From contig NZ_CP127251.1 of assembly GCF_030285925.1 (NCBI RefSeq), positions 2,899,001 to 2,963,000 on the forward strand: 64,000 nucleotides of DNA, in the 5' to 3' direction. Every line of letters starts with the position of its first letter. The first letter of the stretch is position 1. A program made the translations under genes and the position numbers. Below are positions 48,820-57,107 of this stretch, piece by piece. The notes under the pieces were generated by a model, which saw only the letters and a program-made list of their open reading frames with translations, made no database searches and had not been told where the DNA came from. The DNA is from Devosia sp. YIM 151766 (GTDB lineage: Bacteria > Pseudomonadota > Alphaproteobacteria > Rhizobiales > Devosiaceae).

Positions 48820-49914
48820 ATGTCCGAACCAATTCGTCCCAAGCCGCAGCCTGGCATTCTCGATATAGCACCCTATCTGCCCGGCAAGTCCGGCCGACCC
48901 GGTAGCCAGGCCGTCAAGCTCTCCGCCAATGAATCGCCCCTGGGCGCCAGCCCCAAGGCGCTGGCGGCCATGATCGAGGCCTCCGCGCACCTGGAAATCT
49001 ATCCGGAAGGATCTTCGCGGCTCCTGCGTGAGGCGCTGGGAGAGGTGCATGGCGTCGACCCCACCAGCATCGTTTGCGGCAATGGCTCGGACGATCTGCT
49101 GCATCTATTGGCGCAGGTCTATCTCGGGGACGGCGACGAGGCGGTGATGAACCGCTACGGCTTTTCCGTCTATCCGATCGTCACCAGGGCGGCCGGCGCC
49201 AAGATCGTATTGGTCGAGGAACGCGATTATCGAGCCGATGTCGATGCCTTGCTGGCGGCCGTGACCAAGCGCACCAAGGTGGTTTGGCTGGCCAATCCCA
49301 ACAATCCCACCGGCACCTATCTCTCGGATGCCGAAGTACGGCGGCTGCATGCCGGGCTCCGCCCCGACATTCTCTTGGTCATCGACAGCGCCTATGCCGA
49401 ATATGTGACGGCAGCCGATTATTCCGTCGGCCTCGACCTGGTTCGCGAACAGCAGAACGTCGTCATGGTCCGCACCTTTTCCAAGATGGGCCTGGCGGCA
49501 ATCCGCATCGGCTGGCTGGTGGGCCCGGATCACGTGGTCGACGCATTGCACCGCATTCGCGGGCCCTTCAATGTCAATCTGCCGGCGCAGATGGCGGGCG
49601 CCGCGGCGGCGCGGGATGAGGAATTCACCCAGCGGCTCAGGGAGCACAATGCGCATTGGCGCGACTGGCTGACCGCCGAACTGTCGAGCAATCGGCTGCG
49701 CGTCATTCCCAGCCAGGCCAATTTCATCATGATCCTGTTCGACACGCCGGACATGGCGGCAAAGGCCTTCGAGACACTGGCCGATTCCGGCTATATCGTG
49801 CGCGAAATCGGCCCCTCCTACGGCATCGGCAATGGGTTGCGCATTTCCATCGGCACGGAAGAAGCGATGCGCATGGTGGCCAAAGTGCTCAAATCCATGG
49901 ACAAGACGCAATGA
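48820..49914 (+). CDS. hisC: Histidinol-phosphate aminotransferase
   Basis: PLP aminotransferase in histidine synthesis, often also acting on aromatic precursors in this clade. 364 residues from ATG 48820. VKLSANESPLGASPKA, NPNNPTGTYLS, and the PLP-binding Lys in TFSKMGLAAIRIGW are characteristic. Its stop overlaps the tyrC start (ATGA), supporting a joint role in tyrosine/phenylalanine synthesis. Confidence 0.94.
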   Translation: MSEPIRPKPQPGILDIAPYLPGKSGRPGSQAVKLSANESPLGASPKALAAMIEASAHLEIYPEGSSRLLREALGEVHGVDPTSIVCGNGSDDLLHLLAQVYLGDGDEAVMNRYGFSVYPIVTRAAGAKIVLVEERDYRADVDALLAAVTKRTKVVWLANPNNPTGTYLSDAEVRRLHAGLRPDILLVIDSAYAEYVTAADYSVGLDLVREQQNVVMVRTFSKMGLAAIRIGWLVGPDHVVDALHRIRGPFNVNLPAQMAGAAAARDEEFTQRLREHNAHWRDWLTAELSSNRLRVIPSQANFIMILFDTPDMAAKAFETLADSGYIVREIGPSYGIGNGLRISIGTEEAMRMVAKVLKSMDKTQ

Positions 49915-50882
49915 GCGCACAATTTCGCAAGCTGGCGCTGATCGGCATTGGCCTGATCGGCGCTTCCATCGCCTTGGCGGCGCGGCGGCAGGGGCTGGTG
50001 GACGTCATCTCCATTGCCACCAGGCGACAGGAAACCCTCGATGAAGCGCGGGAACTGGGCCTGGGCGACATCTATACGCTCGATGCCGCCGAGGCAGTGC
50101 GCGGCGCCGATCTCGTTATCCTCTGCGCGCCCGTCGGCGCCTATGAACACCTGGCCAGAACCATTGCGCCGGCGCTGGAACCCGGCGCGATCCTCTCCGA
50201 TGTCGGCTCGGTCAAGGCGCATGTGGTCAAGGTCGTCGGCCCGCATGTGCCCCCTGGTGTCAGCTTCATTCCCGGCCATCCCATTGCCGGCACCGAGCAT
50301 TCGGGCCCTGCGGCCGGTTTTGCCGAACTTTTCGCCGGGCGCTGGTGCGTCCTGACGCCGGGATCCGATATATCCCAGGCCGATACCGACAGGCTGGTCG
50401 CCTTCTGGCAGGCCATGGGCTCGATGGTGGAATGCATGGATGCGAACCATCACGACATGGTCCTGGCCATTACCAGCCATATTCCGCACCTGGTCGCCTA
50501 CAATATCGTGGGCACGGTGGCCGACCTCGAGGCCGATACCAAGTCCGAAGTCATCAAGTTCTCGGCCTCGGGCTTCCGTGACTTCACCCGCATCGCCGCC
50601 TCCGACCCGGTGATGTGGCGCGACGTATTCCTCACCAACCGCGATGCGGTGCTGGAAATGCTCGGACGCTTCCTTGAAGATCTTTCGGTATTGCAGCGGG
50701 CGGTGCGGACCGGCGATGGCCCGACGCTGGAATCGCTCTTTGCCCGCACCCGGGAAATTCGCCGCTCCGTCATCGATGCCGGCCAGGAAACCGCAGCGCC
50801 CGATTTCGGCCGGCCACATGACGTGCCGCCAGTGCCGGACATTCCCTTGGTGCGCGAACATGGCGGGGGCGACGACGCTTGA
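49911..50882 (+). CDS. tyrC: Prephenate/arogenate dehydrogenase
   Basis: NAD-dependent oxidative decarboxylation of prephenate or arogenate to make tyrosine. 323 residues. Rossmann motif LIGIGLIGASIALAARR, DVGSVKAHV, GHPIAGTEHSGP and ITSHIPHLVAYNIVG are family markers. It is coupled to hisC by a four-base overlap. In this clade cyclohexadienyl specificity is common, and specificity cannot be fixed from sequence. Confidence 0.92.
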   Translation: MSAQFRKLALIGIGLIGASIALAARRQGLVDVISIATRRQETLDEARELGLGDIYTLDAAEAVRGADLVILCAPVGAYEHLARTIAPALEPGAILSDVGSVKAHVVKVVGPHVPPGVSFIPGHPIAGTEHSGPAAGFAELFAGRWCVLTPGSDISQADTDRLVAFWQAMGSMVECMDANHHDMVLAITSHIPHLVAYNIVGTVADLEADTKSEVIKFSASGFRDFTRIAASDPVMWRDVFLTNRDAVLEMLGRFLEDLSVLQRAVRTGDGPTLESLFARTREIRRSVIDAGQETAAPDFGRPHDVPPVPDIPLVREHGGGDDA

Positions 50883-50913
50883 CGTCGCTCCCGCCATTAT
50901 GAGGCAATAGCCG

Positions 50914-51885
50914 CTAGAACAGCGACGGGATGGCAGCGACGGGAACCAGGCCCGACGACATGCCACCAGCGGCGAAATTGAGCTGGTTCTGATGCCGTGC
51001 ATCTTCGCCGGCCACGCCCAGGACCAGGGTGCGCCACGGCTCGTCGATGAAGGGGCCGATACGCTCCGCGACCCCCAGAGAATCGATGCTGATCGAGCCG
51101 GTCGGATAGCCCTGGGCATCGAGGCCCAGTTCGCCATCGGCGCTGAGATCGGAGACGCCATCGCTGGCCCGAAGCCCGGCAAGGCGCAATCGGCCCCCGG
51201 CCTGTTGCCAGTCGGGCAGGAAAGGCCTTGCCCCCCAAGCGCGGATATCGTCACGCAGCCCGGTAATCTCCGTCTCGATTTCGGCATTGACGGCTGTGAG
51301 TTCGATAGCGGGAACTTCGACATCCGCAGCGCGGGCGAACAGCGCGAGAGCCGCTCGGCCCGCTGTGGCATCATGCATTTCCGGCATGTCGAGCAGGTGC
51401 ATTTCGACATGCGGGGTCCGAGCGATGAGCGAGTTTCCGAACAGGGTGTCGCTCCAGGCAAGGTCATTGCCGACGATCGAGATTCTGGCGATGCGCCAGC
51501 TTTCCAGCCGCAGGCTGGCCTCGATCTCCGTCCAGGACATCTCTTGCTTGAGGCCGGTGAAGGCATCGGCGATGCGGGCCGGTCCGACAGCCGAGGCGAG
51601 GACATGGTTGGGCCTATAGACCATGACGCTGGCGCGGAAATGGGGAAGTTCGACCAGCACGTCGCCGGACAGGATTGCGGCGTCCGAACATTGGAGATCG
51701 AAGCGGAAGGGAAACCCGCCTATCGCCAGCTCCCGGCAGGTGAGCTGGGGCGCCGCTTCGCCATCGGCCAGGGCCAGGGCATCGACCTGCTGGCGGATTT
51801 GTCCCGCCGCGAAATACCAGCCCCCGGTCCAGGCCAGCACGACTACGAGCACTACAGCGCCCAGAATGATGATTCGCTTCTCCAT
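50914..51885 (-). CDS. DUF2125 domain protein
   Basis: 323-residue membrane-anchored protein. One N-terminal transmembrane segment (IIILGAVVLVVVLAWTGGWYFAAG), then TCRELAIGGFPFRFDLQC, a typical DUF2125 start. The remainder is beta-rich, AsmA-like in character. Convergent with tyrC, and divergent from chaC. This neighbourhood is conserved in the order as I remember it; function unknown. Confidence 0.82.
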   Translation of the reverse strand: MEKRIIILGAVVLVVVLAWTGGWYFAAGQIRQQVDALALADGEAAPQLTCRELAIGGFPFRFDLQCSDAAILSGDVLVELPHFRASVMVYRPNHVLASAVGPARIADAFTGLKQEMSWTEIEASLRLESWRIARISIVGNDLAWSDTLFGNSLIARTPHVEMHLLDMPEMHDATAGRAALALFARAADVEVPAIELTAVNAEIETEITGLRDDIRAWGARPFLPDWQQAGGRLRLAGLRASDGVSDLSADGELGLDAQGYPTGSISIDSLGVAERIGPFIDEPWRTLVLGVAGEDARHQNQLNFAAGGMSSGLVPVAAIPSLF

Positions 51886-52033
51886 GATCTCTTCTTACCG
51901 CTGCCGCTGCCCGCTCAGAAGCGGGTTTTCGCGATCGTCGTCCCTTCACCCCTGTCCTTGCCCATAAACCGGACCGGAATGACTTGCATCTCCCGCCGAA
52001 TGAGGCAGGCTAGAAAGCGATTTGGGTTTAGCG

Positions 52034-52591
52034 ATGACACGAATGGCGCAGACTGGCAGCGAAAATCATTGGGTCTTCGGCTATGGCTCGTTGATCTGGA
52101 ATCCGGGCTTTTCCTTTGTCAGCGCCCAGCTTGGCCTGCTGCATGGCGCGCATCGCTCGCTCTCGATCATCTCCCACCATTATCGCGGCACCCCGGAGCA
52201 GCCGGGACTGGTCTTTGGCTTGACCCGGGGCGGGTCCTGCCGGGGCGTGGCTTTCGAAGTGGCGGCGGCGGACTGGGAGGAGGCGCTGGTCTATCTTCAT
52301 GCGCGCGAACAGGTCACCTCGGTTTATCGCGACGTGATGCGGCCGGTCAGCCTCGTCGATGGACGGCGGGTGGCAGCCCTAGCCTATGTGGTGGACGAGA
52401 CCCATGAGCAATTTGTCGGCATGCTCAGCCTGGAACAGCAGGTGGCCATGGTGCGCGCCGGCATCGGCATTGCCGGTCCCAACGTCGATTATGTGCTCAA
52501 CACGGCCCGGCACCTGCAACAGCTCGGCATCCGCGACCGGACCCTGATGGCATTGGCCCGGGCGCTGGAAGCGGATGGTCAGGCGGCCTGA
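52034..52591 (+). CDS. chaC: Gamma-glutamylcyclotransferase (ChaC type)
   Basis: Degrades glutathione to 5-oxoproline and Cys-Gly, or a related gamma-glutamyl peptide. 185 residues from ATG 52034. WVFGYGSLIWNPGF (substrate-binding YGSL), RGVAFEV, the catalytic Glu in HAREQVTS, and a C-terminal YVLNTARHLQQLGIRD. Its 3' end overlaps the convergent SOS gene by 13 bases. Confidence 0.92.
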   Translation: MTRMAQTGSENHWVFGYGSLIWNPGFSFVSAQLGLLHGAHRSLSIISHHYRGTPEQPGLVFGLTRGGSCRGVAFEVAAADWEEALVYLHAREQVTSVYRDVMRPVSLVDGRRVAALAYVVDETHEQFVGMLSLEQQVAMVRAGIGIAGPNVDYVLNTARHLQQLGIRDRTLMALARALEADGQAA

Positions 52592-52923
52592 GCCGCACCC
52601 AGCGGCGCCGGCATCGCCGCCTCCAGATCCCAGATCGCCGCAAGCCGGTCCATGGGTGCGTCGAGCCGGAAGGCCCGGCTGGCGCCACGAAGCGCAAGGC
52701 GAAAGCGCGCCCGGCTGGCAGGATCGGTAACCAGATCGCCGGCCGAGCCGACCCAGAGCACCTGCCTGCCCTTGGCAAGCAGGTAGAGGGCGGTCTCGCG
52801 CATCACGAAGCTGGCGAGATTTTCGCTGGAAAGCAGGTAATGGCGGCCCGAGCGGCCCTGCCAATCCACCATTTCGGCCTGCCGCCCACCGGCTTCAAAC
52901 GTCAGATCGCTGATCGCTGCCAT
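52579..52923 (-). CDS. Small protein of unknown function under a LexA-type promoter
   Basis: 114 residues. Visible features: MVDWQGRSGRHYLLSSENLASFVMRETALYLL (landmark GRHYLLSSENLASFVM), VLWVGSAGDLVTDPASRARF and AFRLDAPMDRLAAIWDLEAA. It has a compact alpha/beta look without signal peptide or membrane segment. I recognise no domain. The promoter has a perfect GTTC-N7-GTTC box (see below), so it is likely induced by DNA damage. Its 3' end overlaps chaC convergently. Confidence 0.7.
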   Translation of the reverse strand: MAAISDLTFEAGGRQAEMVDWQGRSGRHYLLSSENLASFVMRETALYLLAKGRQVLWVGSAGDLVTDPASRARFRLALRGASRAFRLDAPMDRLAAIWDLEAAMPAPLGAAQAA

Positions 52924-52950
52924 TCCCGTTCCCCTGTACGCTCAGAAGAA

Positions 52951-52984
52951 GAACAAAAATAGAACAAACGACGTCCGGCGTCAA
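52951..52984 (-). promoter_or_regulatory. SOS (LexA) box overlapping a sigma70-type promoter
   Basis: On the minus strand: -35 TTGACG (52984-52979), 17-base spacer, -10 TATTTT (52961-52956). The box GTTC-TATTTTT-GTTC (52965-52951) covers the -10. GTTC-N7-GTTC is the LexA-binding consensus of alphaproteobacteria. The ATG of the small gene is 28 bases beyond the box. Confidence 0.75.
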
Positions 52985-53014
52985 GCGCGCTTCGTTGCGA
53001 CGCTGGCTACGCGC

Positions 53015-53845
53015 TCAGGAATTTCCCGGCATCTGGCGGTTTTGGCGCTCATGAAGCTGGTCGATCCGTGCAGCCAATTTCGCGTCGACCGGACGGTCCA
53101 GCCCCTGGTCCAATGCCTCGAGAGCGAGCCTGTCCGATTCGGCCTCGATGGTCTGCTTGAGTTTTTCGAGGAAGATTTCGGGCGCCAGGCCGGGCTCGAT
53201 GGCGGGCAGGAACCGGGCCTTGGCCATGCCCGGCCAGATGATCGGGCTATTGCGGCCCCAATAGAGGCCCGAATTGAGCGCCACCGGCACGACGGGCACG
53301 TTGAGCGTGCTATAGAGGCGCACGATGCCTTGCCGGTAATCGGGCGGCGCCAGCGCCGCCCTGCGGGTGCCTTCGGGGTAGATGACGATGCGACAGCCTC
53401 TTTCGATGGCTTCGCGCGCCTGCCTGATCATTTCCGGGATGGCCTGCGCGCCCCTTTGCCGGTCGATCTCGATGCAATCGAGCGAACGCGCGGCCCAGCC
53501 GAAAAAAGGAATGCGCATCAGCTCCTTCTTGGCGATGAAGGCCGGGCGGCCGGTATGGGGAAAAGTGGCGAAGATATCCCAATCCGACTGGTGCTTGGAG
53601 GCGATGATGCAGCCACCGGGCGGGATATGCTCGGCGCCTTCGACCTGGGTGCCGACGCCGGTGAGAAAGCGCAGGATCAGCGGATTGGACCAGCACCAAT
53701 AGCGGGCTATGGCCCAACCGAAGGGCGTACGGCCGAACAGCAGGCCGCTGATCCCCGCCAGAATGGCCAGGATAGCGGTCTGGCCGATGAAGACGACATA
53801 GAAGATCGCCGTGCGGACTGCCTGGATGACGCTCTTGATTGCCAT
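53015..53845 (-). CDS. plsC: 1-acyl-sn-glycerol-3-phosphate acyltransferase
   Basis: Makes phosphatidic acid at the inner membrane. 276 residues, with N-terminal hydrophobic segments (FYVVFIGQTAILAILAGISG), the HQSDWD motif (HX4D, catalytic), FIAKKELMRIPFFGW and YPEGTRR (EGTR). Same direction as ftsX and ftsE upstream, separated by 72 bases. Confidence 0.93.
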   Translation of the reverse strand: MAIKSVIQAVRTAIFYVVFIGQTAILAILAGISGLLFGRTPFGWAIARYWCWSNPLILRFLTGVGTQVEGAEHIPPGGCIIASKHQSDWDIFATFPHTGRPAFIAKKELMRIPFFGWAARSLDCIEIDRQRGAQAIPEMIRQAREAIERGCRIVIYPEGTRRAALAPPDYRQGIVRLYSTLNVPVVPVALNSGLYWGRNSPIIWPGMAKARFLPAIEPGLAPEIFLEKLKQTIEAESDRLALEALDQGLDRPVDAKLAARIDQLHERQNRQMPGNS

Positions 53846-53917
53846 GAAATTCCCCGGCTTTCGCGCCCCGTTATCCCCCCTCTTACCGGGCAGCGAAACG
53901 CTTGGCGAGGAAATTGC

Positions 53918-54847
53918 TCACGACGCCTCGCTGAGATAGCGGCGGACCGTGACCCGGGAGGTGACGGCGGTGAGAGCGGCGATCACCGGCACGACCAGGG
54001 CAATGCCGACCATGCCGTCCCATCCGAGCAGGAACTGGCCGAACAATACGCCCATCTGCGTATTGGCTTCGCTCGGCAATACGCTGCCGGCCGCCGCGCC
54101 GATCAGCGCGAAGAACAATAGAGCCAGCACGGCCCCGAGCAATCCGCCCTGCAGGCCGATGGACAGGAAACGTCCCTGGAATTCTCCGGCGATGAAGCGG
54201 TTGGAGGCGCCGATAAAGTGCAGGACATCGACGATTTCGCGATTGGAGGCCATGGCGCCGCGCGTGGCGAAGACGATGGCCAATACCGTGGCAACGCCGA
54301 TCAGCCCCAGGACGAGGAGCCCTGAAAACACCATTGTTCCGGCCATGGTGTTGAGCTGCTGGCGCCAGGCCGCATGGGTATCGAGGCTGGCCCCTTCGAT
54401 CGCCTGGAGATTGCGCTGCAATTGCTCGATATCGGCATCGACGGGATCGGCCAATTGCACCACGACCAGACGTGGAATGGCGATGACGGAGAGATCGAGG
54501 CCGGCGCCGAGCCAGGGTTCGAGCAGCGCCTGGCTCTCCTCAAGCGTGAGAGCCCTTGCCGCCGCTATGCCGGGTGTCGATTGCGCCAGCGACACCACGG
54601 TGCGCAGATTGCTTTCCATGACCTCGCCCTCGGCCGGGCGAATCTGGATGGTGAGCTCGCGGCCGACATCGGCAGACCAGGCAATGGCCGATTTCTGCAC
54701 CAGCAGGACCCCGCCCAGGGTCACGGCAGACAGAAACGCCATGATGGTGATGAGCAGCAACAGGGTGCGCCCGGCCACGCTTTTCTCTGGAACGATGGGA
54801 GCGGCGCCCCCACGGCGGGAGAGCTGGGACAGCAATTGCCTAATCAT
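53918..54847 (-). CDS. ftsX: Cell-division protein FtsX
   Basis: Membrane component of the FtsEX complex, which couples divisome ATP hydrolysis to amidase activation. 309 residues. One N-terminal helix (LLLLITIMAFLSAVTLGGVLLV), a periplasmic loop, then three C-terminal helices (VFSGLLVLGLIGVATVLAIVFATRGAM and so on) with the conserved NREIVDVLHFIGAS. Its start overlaps ftsE by eight bases. The EnvC-like gene elsewhere in the window is a plausible partner. Confidence 0.92.
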   Translation of the reverse strand: MIRQLLSQLSRRGGAAPIVPEKSVAGRTLLLLITIMAFLSAVTLGGVLLVQKSAIAWSADVGRELTIQIRPAEGEVMESNLRTVVSLAQSTPGIAAARALTLEESQALLEPWLGAGLDLSVIAIPRLVVVQLADPVDADIEQLQRNLQAIEGASLDTHAAWRQQLNTMAGTMVFSGLLVLGLIGVATVLAIVFATRGAMASNREIVDVLHFIGASNRFIAGEFQGRFLSIGLQGGLLGAVLALLFFALIGAAAGSVLPSEANTQMGVLFGQFLLGWDGMVGIALVVPVIAALTAVTSRVTVRRYLSEAS

Positions 54848-55502
54848 GAATGGTCAACTCCCCCTTGTTGAGCACCATGCGGGGATAGGGGAAGCGGTCG
54901 AGCAAGGGCAATTCGTGCGTCGCCAGAATGATGGTCATGCCCAGCGTTCGGTTCAATTCGGCAAAGAGATGGACCAGCCGGCTGGACAGGTCGGGATCGA
55001 CATTGCCGGTGGGTTCGTCCGCCAACAGCACTTTCGGCCGGGCGATCACCGCGCGGGCAATGGCGGCGCGCTGCTTTTCGCCGCCCGACAACAAGGTCGG
55101 CAGCGCATGCATGCGCTCCCCCAGCCCGACCCATTCGAGCAATTCGATGACATTGGGGCGGTATTCGCTTTCCGGCTGGCCCAATACCCGCAGCGGCAGA
55201 GCCACATTCTCGAACGTGGTCAGGTGACCGAGCAGACGGAATTCCTGAAAGACGATGCCGATATGCCGGCGCATCTGCAACAGCCGGTCCTGATCGAGAT
55301 TGCCGACATCCTCGTCGAACATGGTGACGCGGCCGCGGCTGGGCTTCAGCGACAGTAGCAACAGGCGCAGCAGGCTGGTCTTGCCCGAGCCGGACGGGCC
55401 GGTGAGAAAATGAAATGAACCAGGCTCGATGGCGAAGGTCAGGTCTTTGAGAATTTCGGGGCCATTGCCATAGCGCAGGCCCACATCGGAAAATTCGATC
55501 AA
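54840..55502 (-). CDS. ftsE: Cell-division ATP-binding protein FtsE
   Basis: ABC-type ATPase of FtsEX, 220 residues. LTGPSGSGKTSLLRLLLLSLKPSRG (Walker A GPSGSGKTS), LSGGEKQRAAIARA (signature) and VLLADEPTGNVD (Walker B) are intact. The start is TTG at 55502 (MIEFSDVGLRYGNG) with GGGGAG nine bases upstream; there is no suitable ATG. Confidence 0.95.
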   Translation of the reverse strand: MIEFSDVGLRYGNGPEILKDLTFAIEPGSFHFLTGPSGSGKTSLLRLLLLSLKPSRGRVTMFDEDVGNLDQDRLLQMRRHIGIVFQEFRLLGHLTTFENVALPLRVLGQPESEYRPNVIELLEWVGLGERMHALPTLLSGGEKQRAAIARAVIARPKVLLADEPTGNVDPDLSSRLVHLFAELNRTLGMTIILATHELPLLDRFPYPRMVLNKGELTIHD

Positions 55503-55706
55503 AAAGTCTGCTCCCCATTTGGTCCGGCAGCGTTACGAGGGCGAATCAGCACCGGCGCATCATAGCAGCGGCGAGGCCCGCTGCGGCATCGGCAAGGCTT
55601 TGGACGGAGGAAAGCGGCACAATTTTGGTGGCGGCCCCGGTTTGAGGAGTTTTAACCCCCCGGCGCTAGGGTCGGCATCCAGCCCTTAAACGATCAAAGC
55701 CGTCTG

Positions 55707-56594
55707 ATGATCATCACCTGCCCGCATTGTCAGACCAAGTATCAGGTGGCCTATGAGGCCATCGGATCGGCCGGCCGCAAGGTGCAATGCGCTCATTGCC
55801 ATCAGGCCTGGGACCAGCGGCCTGGTTCTTTCAAGCGTCCGGCCCCGGCGGCGGGCCAGCCAGAGGCCGACAGATTGTTCACGTCCATGGCCGAGGATGC
55901 GCTGGACGAGGCCATGTTGAGCGAAGAGCAGGCCATGATCGCCGAGAAGACGAAATTCGCCCCGGCCGCTTCTCCGGCAGGCAAGGATGGCGCGCCCAGG
56001 GAACCTGTGGAAACCCCGTCTCTGCGCGCTCCCAATGCGGCGGAAGTGAAGAAGCGCCAGGCCGATTTTTCCAAGAGGCAGAGCGCGATGATTTCCCGCC
56101 TGCCATTGGCCCGGCTGCGCCGCGCGGCACGTATTGCCGGAATGGTCACTCTGGCCTCATTGGCGGTCACCGCCTATTTCGGTCGCGTGGATCTGGTCAG
56201 GCACTATCCCGATCTTGCCGGCCTCTATGACGCGGTGGGACTGGGCGTCAATGTGGTGGGGCTGGATTTTTCCAATCTGGAGACACTCAAGACCTTGTCC
56301 GGCGGCAATGACATATTGGTGGTTTCGGCGCAGATCGTGGGTCTGTCGCGCGAGCCGATAGGCGTGCCGCCGGTCGTGGTGAGCTTGCTCGATGGCGAGG
56401 GCAAGGCAGTCTATGAATGGAGCGTCACGCCGCGCGTACGCGACCTGATGGCCGGAGAGCGGGCGACCTTCGATACCCGTCTATCGCTGCCGCCCAGCGA
56501 AGCCGCGCGGGTGCGGCTCAGCTTTGCCCGCAGCAATGGCCCCCAGGCCGAGCGCAACGGGAGCGGCCGCACCGCGCCTCCCGTCCCAGAATGA
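55707..56594 (+). CDS. MJ0042-type zinc-ribbon membrane protein
   Basis: 295 residues. The N-terminal zinc ribbon is CPHCQTKYQVAYEAIGSAGRKVQCAHCHQAW, with two CxxC pairs. Then a disordered acidic/Pro region, one transmembrane helix (about 130-150, MVTLASLAVTAYFG) and a soluble C-terminal domain (DILVVSAQIVGLSREPIGVPPVVVSL). Location beside ftsE and a response regulator is recurrent in rhizobia as far as I recall. Function unknown. Confidence 0.82.
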   Translation: MIITCPHCQTKYQVAYEAIGSAGRKVQCAHCHQAWDQRPGSFKRPAPAAGQPEADRLFTSMAEDALDEAMLSEEQAMIAEKTKFAPAASPAGKDGAPREPVETPSLRAPNAAEVKKRQADFSKRQSAMISRLPLARLRRAARIAGMVTLASLAVTAYFGRVDLVRHYPDLAGLYDAVGLGVNVVGLDFSNLETLKTLSGGNDILVVSAQIVGLSREPIGVPPVVVSLLDGEGKAVYEWSVTPRVRDLMAGERATFDTRLSLPPSEAARVRLSFARSNGPQAERNGSGRTAPPVPE

Positions 56595-56698
56595 GCACCG
56601 CGGGGATTTGGTCGAGCTTCACACAAAAAAGACCAACTGAATCCTCAAACTTTGTCGTCCCGTTTCCCATTTTCCGGAAACGCCCCAGGAGAGAGCCA

Positions 56699-57106
56699 AT
56701 GGCCCGCATCCTTGTCGCCGAAGACGATCCTTCGGTCCGTGCCTTTGTCGTCAGCGCCCTCACCATGAAGGGCCACGAAGTCGTCTCCGAGGAAGATGGC
56801 GGCCTGGCGGCCGAAACCGCCGATGCGGAGGATGGGCAGTTCGATCTCCTGCTCTCCGACATCAAGATGCCGGTGATGGACGGCATTGCCCTGGCCCTGC
56901 ATGTGGGGGCGCGCTATCCGGACCTGACCATCCTGCTGATGACCGGCTTCGCCGACCAGCGTGAGCGGGCCCATGGGCTCGACGCCTTGATCTATGACGT
57001 CATCGCCAAGCCCTTCACCCTGGCCGGTCTGCTGGCCAAGGTCGACGACGCGCTCAATGGCCGCCCCGTCGAGGTCGTGTCGCTCGGCCGGCAGGCGCTG
57101 CAATAG
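56699..57106 (+). CDS. CheY-like response regulator (CpdR-like)
   Basis: Stand-alone receiver domain, 135 residues. ILVAEDDPSVR with the acidic pair, phospho-acceptor Asp54 in LLLSDIKMPVMDG, Thr82 in MTGFA and Lys104 in IAKPF. There is no output domain, so it would act by protein contact. CpdR-like length and MTGFA are suggestive of the cell-cycle/phosphorelay class, but the match is not tight. ATG 56699 follows AGGAGA. Confidence 0.85.
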   Translation: MARILVAEDDPSVRAFVVSALTMKGHEVVSEEDGGLAAETADAEDGQFDLLLSDIKMPVMDGIALALHVGARYPDLTILLMTGFADQRERAHGLDALIYDVIAKPFTLAGLLAKVDDALNGRPVEVVSLGRQALQ

Positions 57107-57107
57107 T

